A stretch of DNA of 64,000 nucleotides, taken from the NCBI GenBank assembly GCA_017979445.1, contig CM030714.1, forward strand, positions 8,377,049 to 8,441,048. The letters run 5' to 3'. This document shows positions 63,804 through 64,000 of the stretch, in pieces (positions within the stretch are counted from its first letter, which is position 1; each line of letters starts with the position of its first letter). The notes under the pieces were generated by a model, which was given only the letters and a program-made list of their open reading frames with translations, ran no database searches and was not told the origin of the DNA. This stretch comes from Akebia trifoliata. Lineage: Eukaryota > Streptophyta > Magnoliopsida > Ranunculales > Lardizabalaceae. The position numbers and the translations under genes are program-made.

Positions 63804-64000
63804 GCCTTTTTCGTCACTATTTTAGTAAGTTGAGGATTTCTCATTTAAATTTATATAGGGTTGTAGACTTAAAAAAAAAGGAGTTTCCATGTAAAAGGAA
63901 ATATAATAAAAATACTTCTAATGATATATATATTGTGAAAGATAACAGATTCCGAAGATTCTTCATTAATCAAATCTTAATATGTTTATTGTTTATTCTT
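63804..64000. other. AT-rich end of the window
   Basis: I see nothing recognisable here beyond A and T tracts. Confidence 0.4.

Overview
This window is nuclear DNA from a flowering plant. It is AT-rich, its genes have long introns with GT-AG splice sites, and it carries a typical plant transposon load: a Ty3/Gypsy LTR element, an L1-type LINE, tRNA-derived SINEs, short Helitron-like elements, and hAT-, PIF/Harbinger- and Mutator-like MITEs. The proteins are of plant type (ER-body membrane protein-like, plant UNC93-like, plant TCF25/Rqc1). The sequence does not let me name the species. A run of 100 N at 35421-35520 is an assembly gap. I see no rRNA gene, functional tRNA gene, CRISPR array or prokaryotic operon.

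Layout. 1-6430: two diverged direct copies of a segment of about 3.1-3.3 kb, built of short transposon pieces. 6674-30566 (+): an 11-exon gene for a 'membrane protein of ER body-like' protein with cysteine-pair motifs and a C-terminal VIT/CCC1-like membrane domain. Four of its exons (12446-26011) are tandem copies of one cassette. The intron between the last two cassette exons holds a complete but dead Gypsy element (16303-24862, minus, flanked by TGCCT), and that element's gag is interrupted by a further 3.2-kb insertion (20612-23841) that carries an apparently intact three-exon gag-like gene. 30567-38700: SINE, the last two exons of an unknown minus-strand gene (32296-34038), the gap, and a cluster of MITEs. 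38735-44102 (+): TCF25/Rqc1 homologue, 4 exons. 45814-57505 (-): a two-exon gene for a small protein with a mitochondrial-type N-terminus, whose 11.2-kb intron holds a 7-kb LINE (47734-54727, minus). 59444-62210 (-): UNC93-like membrane protein, 2 exons, with a TTA-flanked MITE in its intron. 62211-64000: non-coding, with an LTR-like remnant and a 109-bp foldback.

The host genes are unrelated housekeeping or membrane functions and show no sign of acting as a pathway. What links the window is insertion history: four of the five host genes contain transposon sequence inside introns, and several insertions can be bounded to the base by target-site duplications. The main items for follow-up are the exon-cassette duplication in the ER-body-like gene, the gag-like gene in an insertion with no visible terminal repeats, the split mitochondrial-type gene, and a family of roughly 90-bp tRNA-like retroposons.
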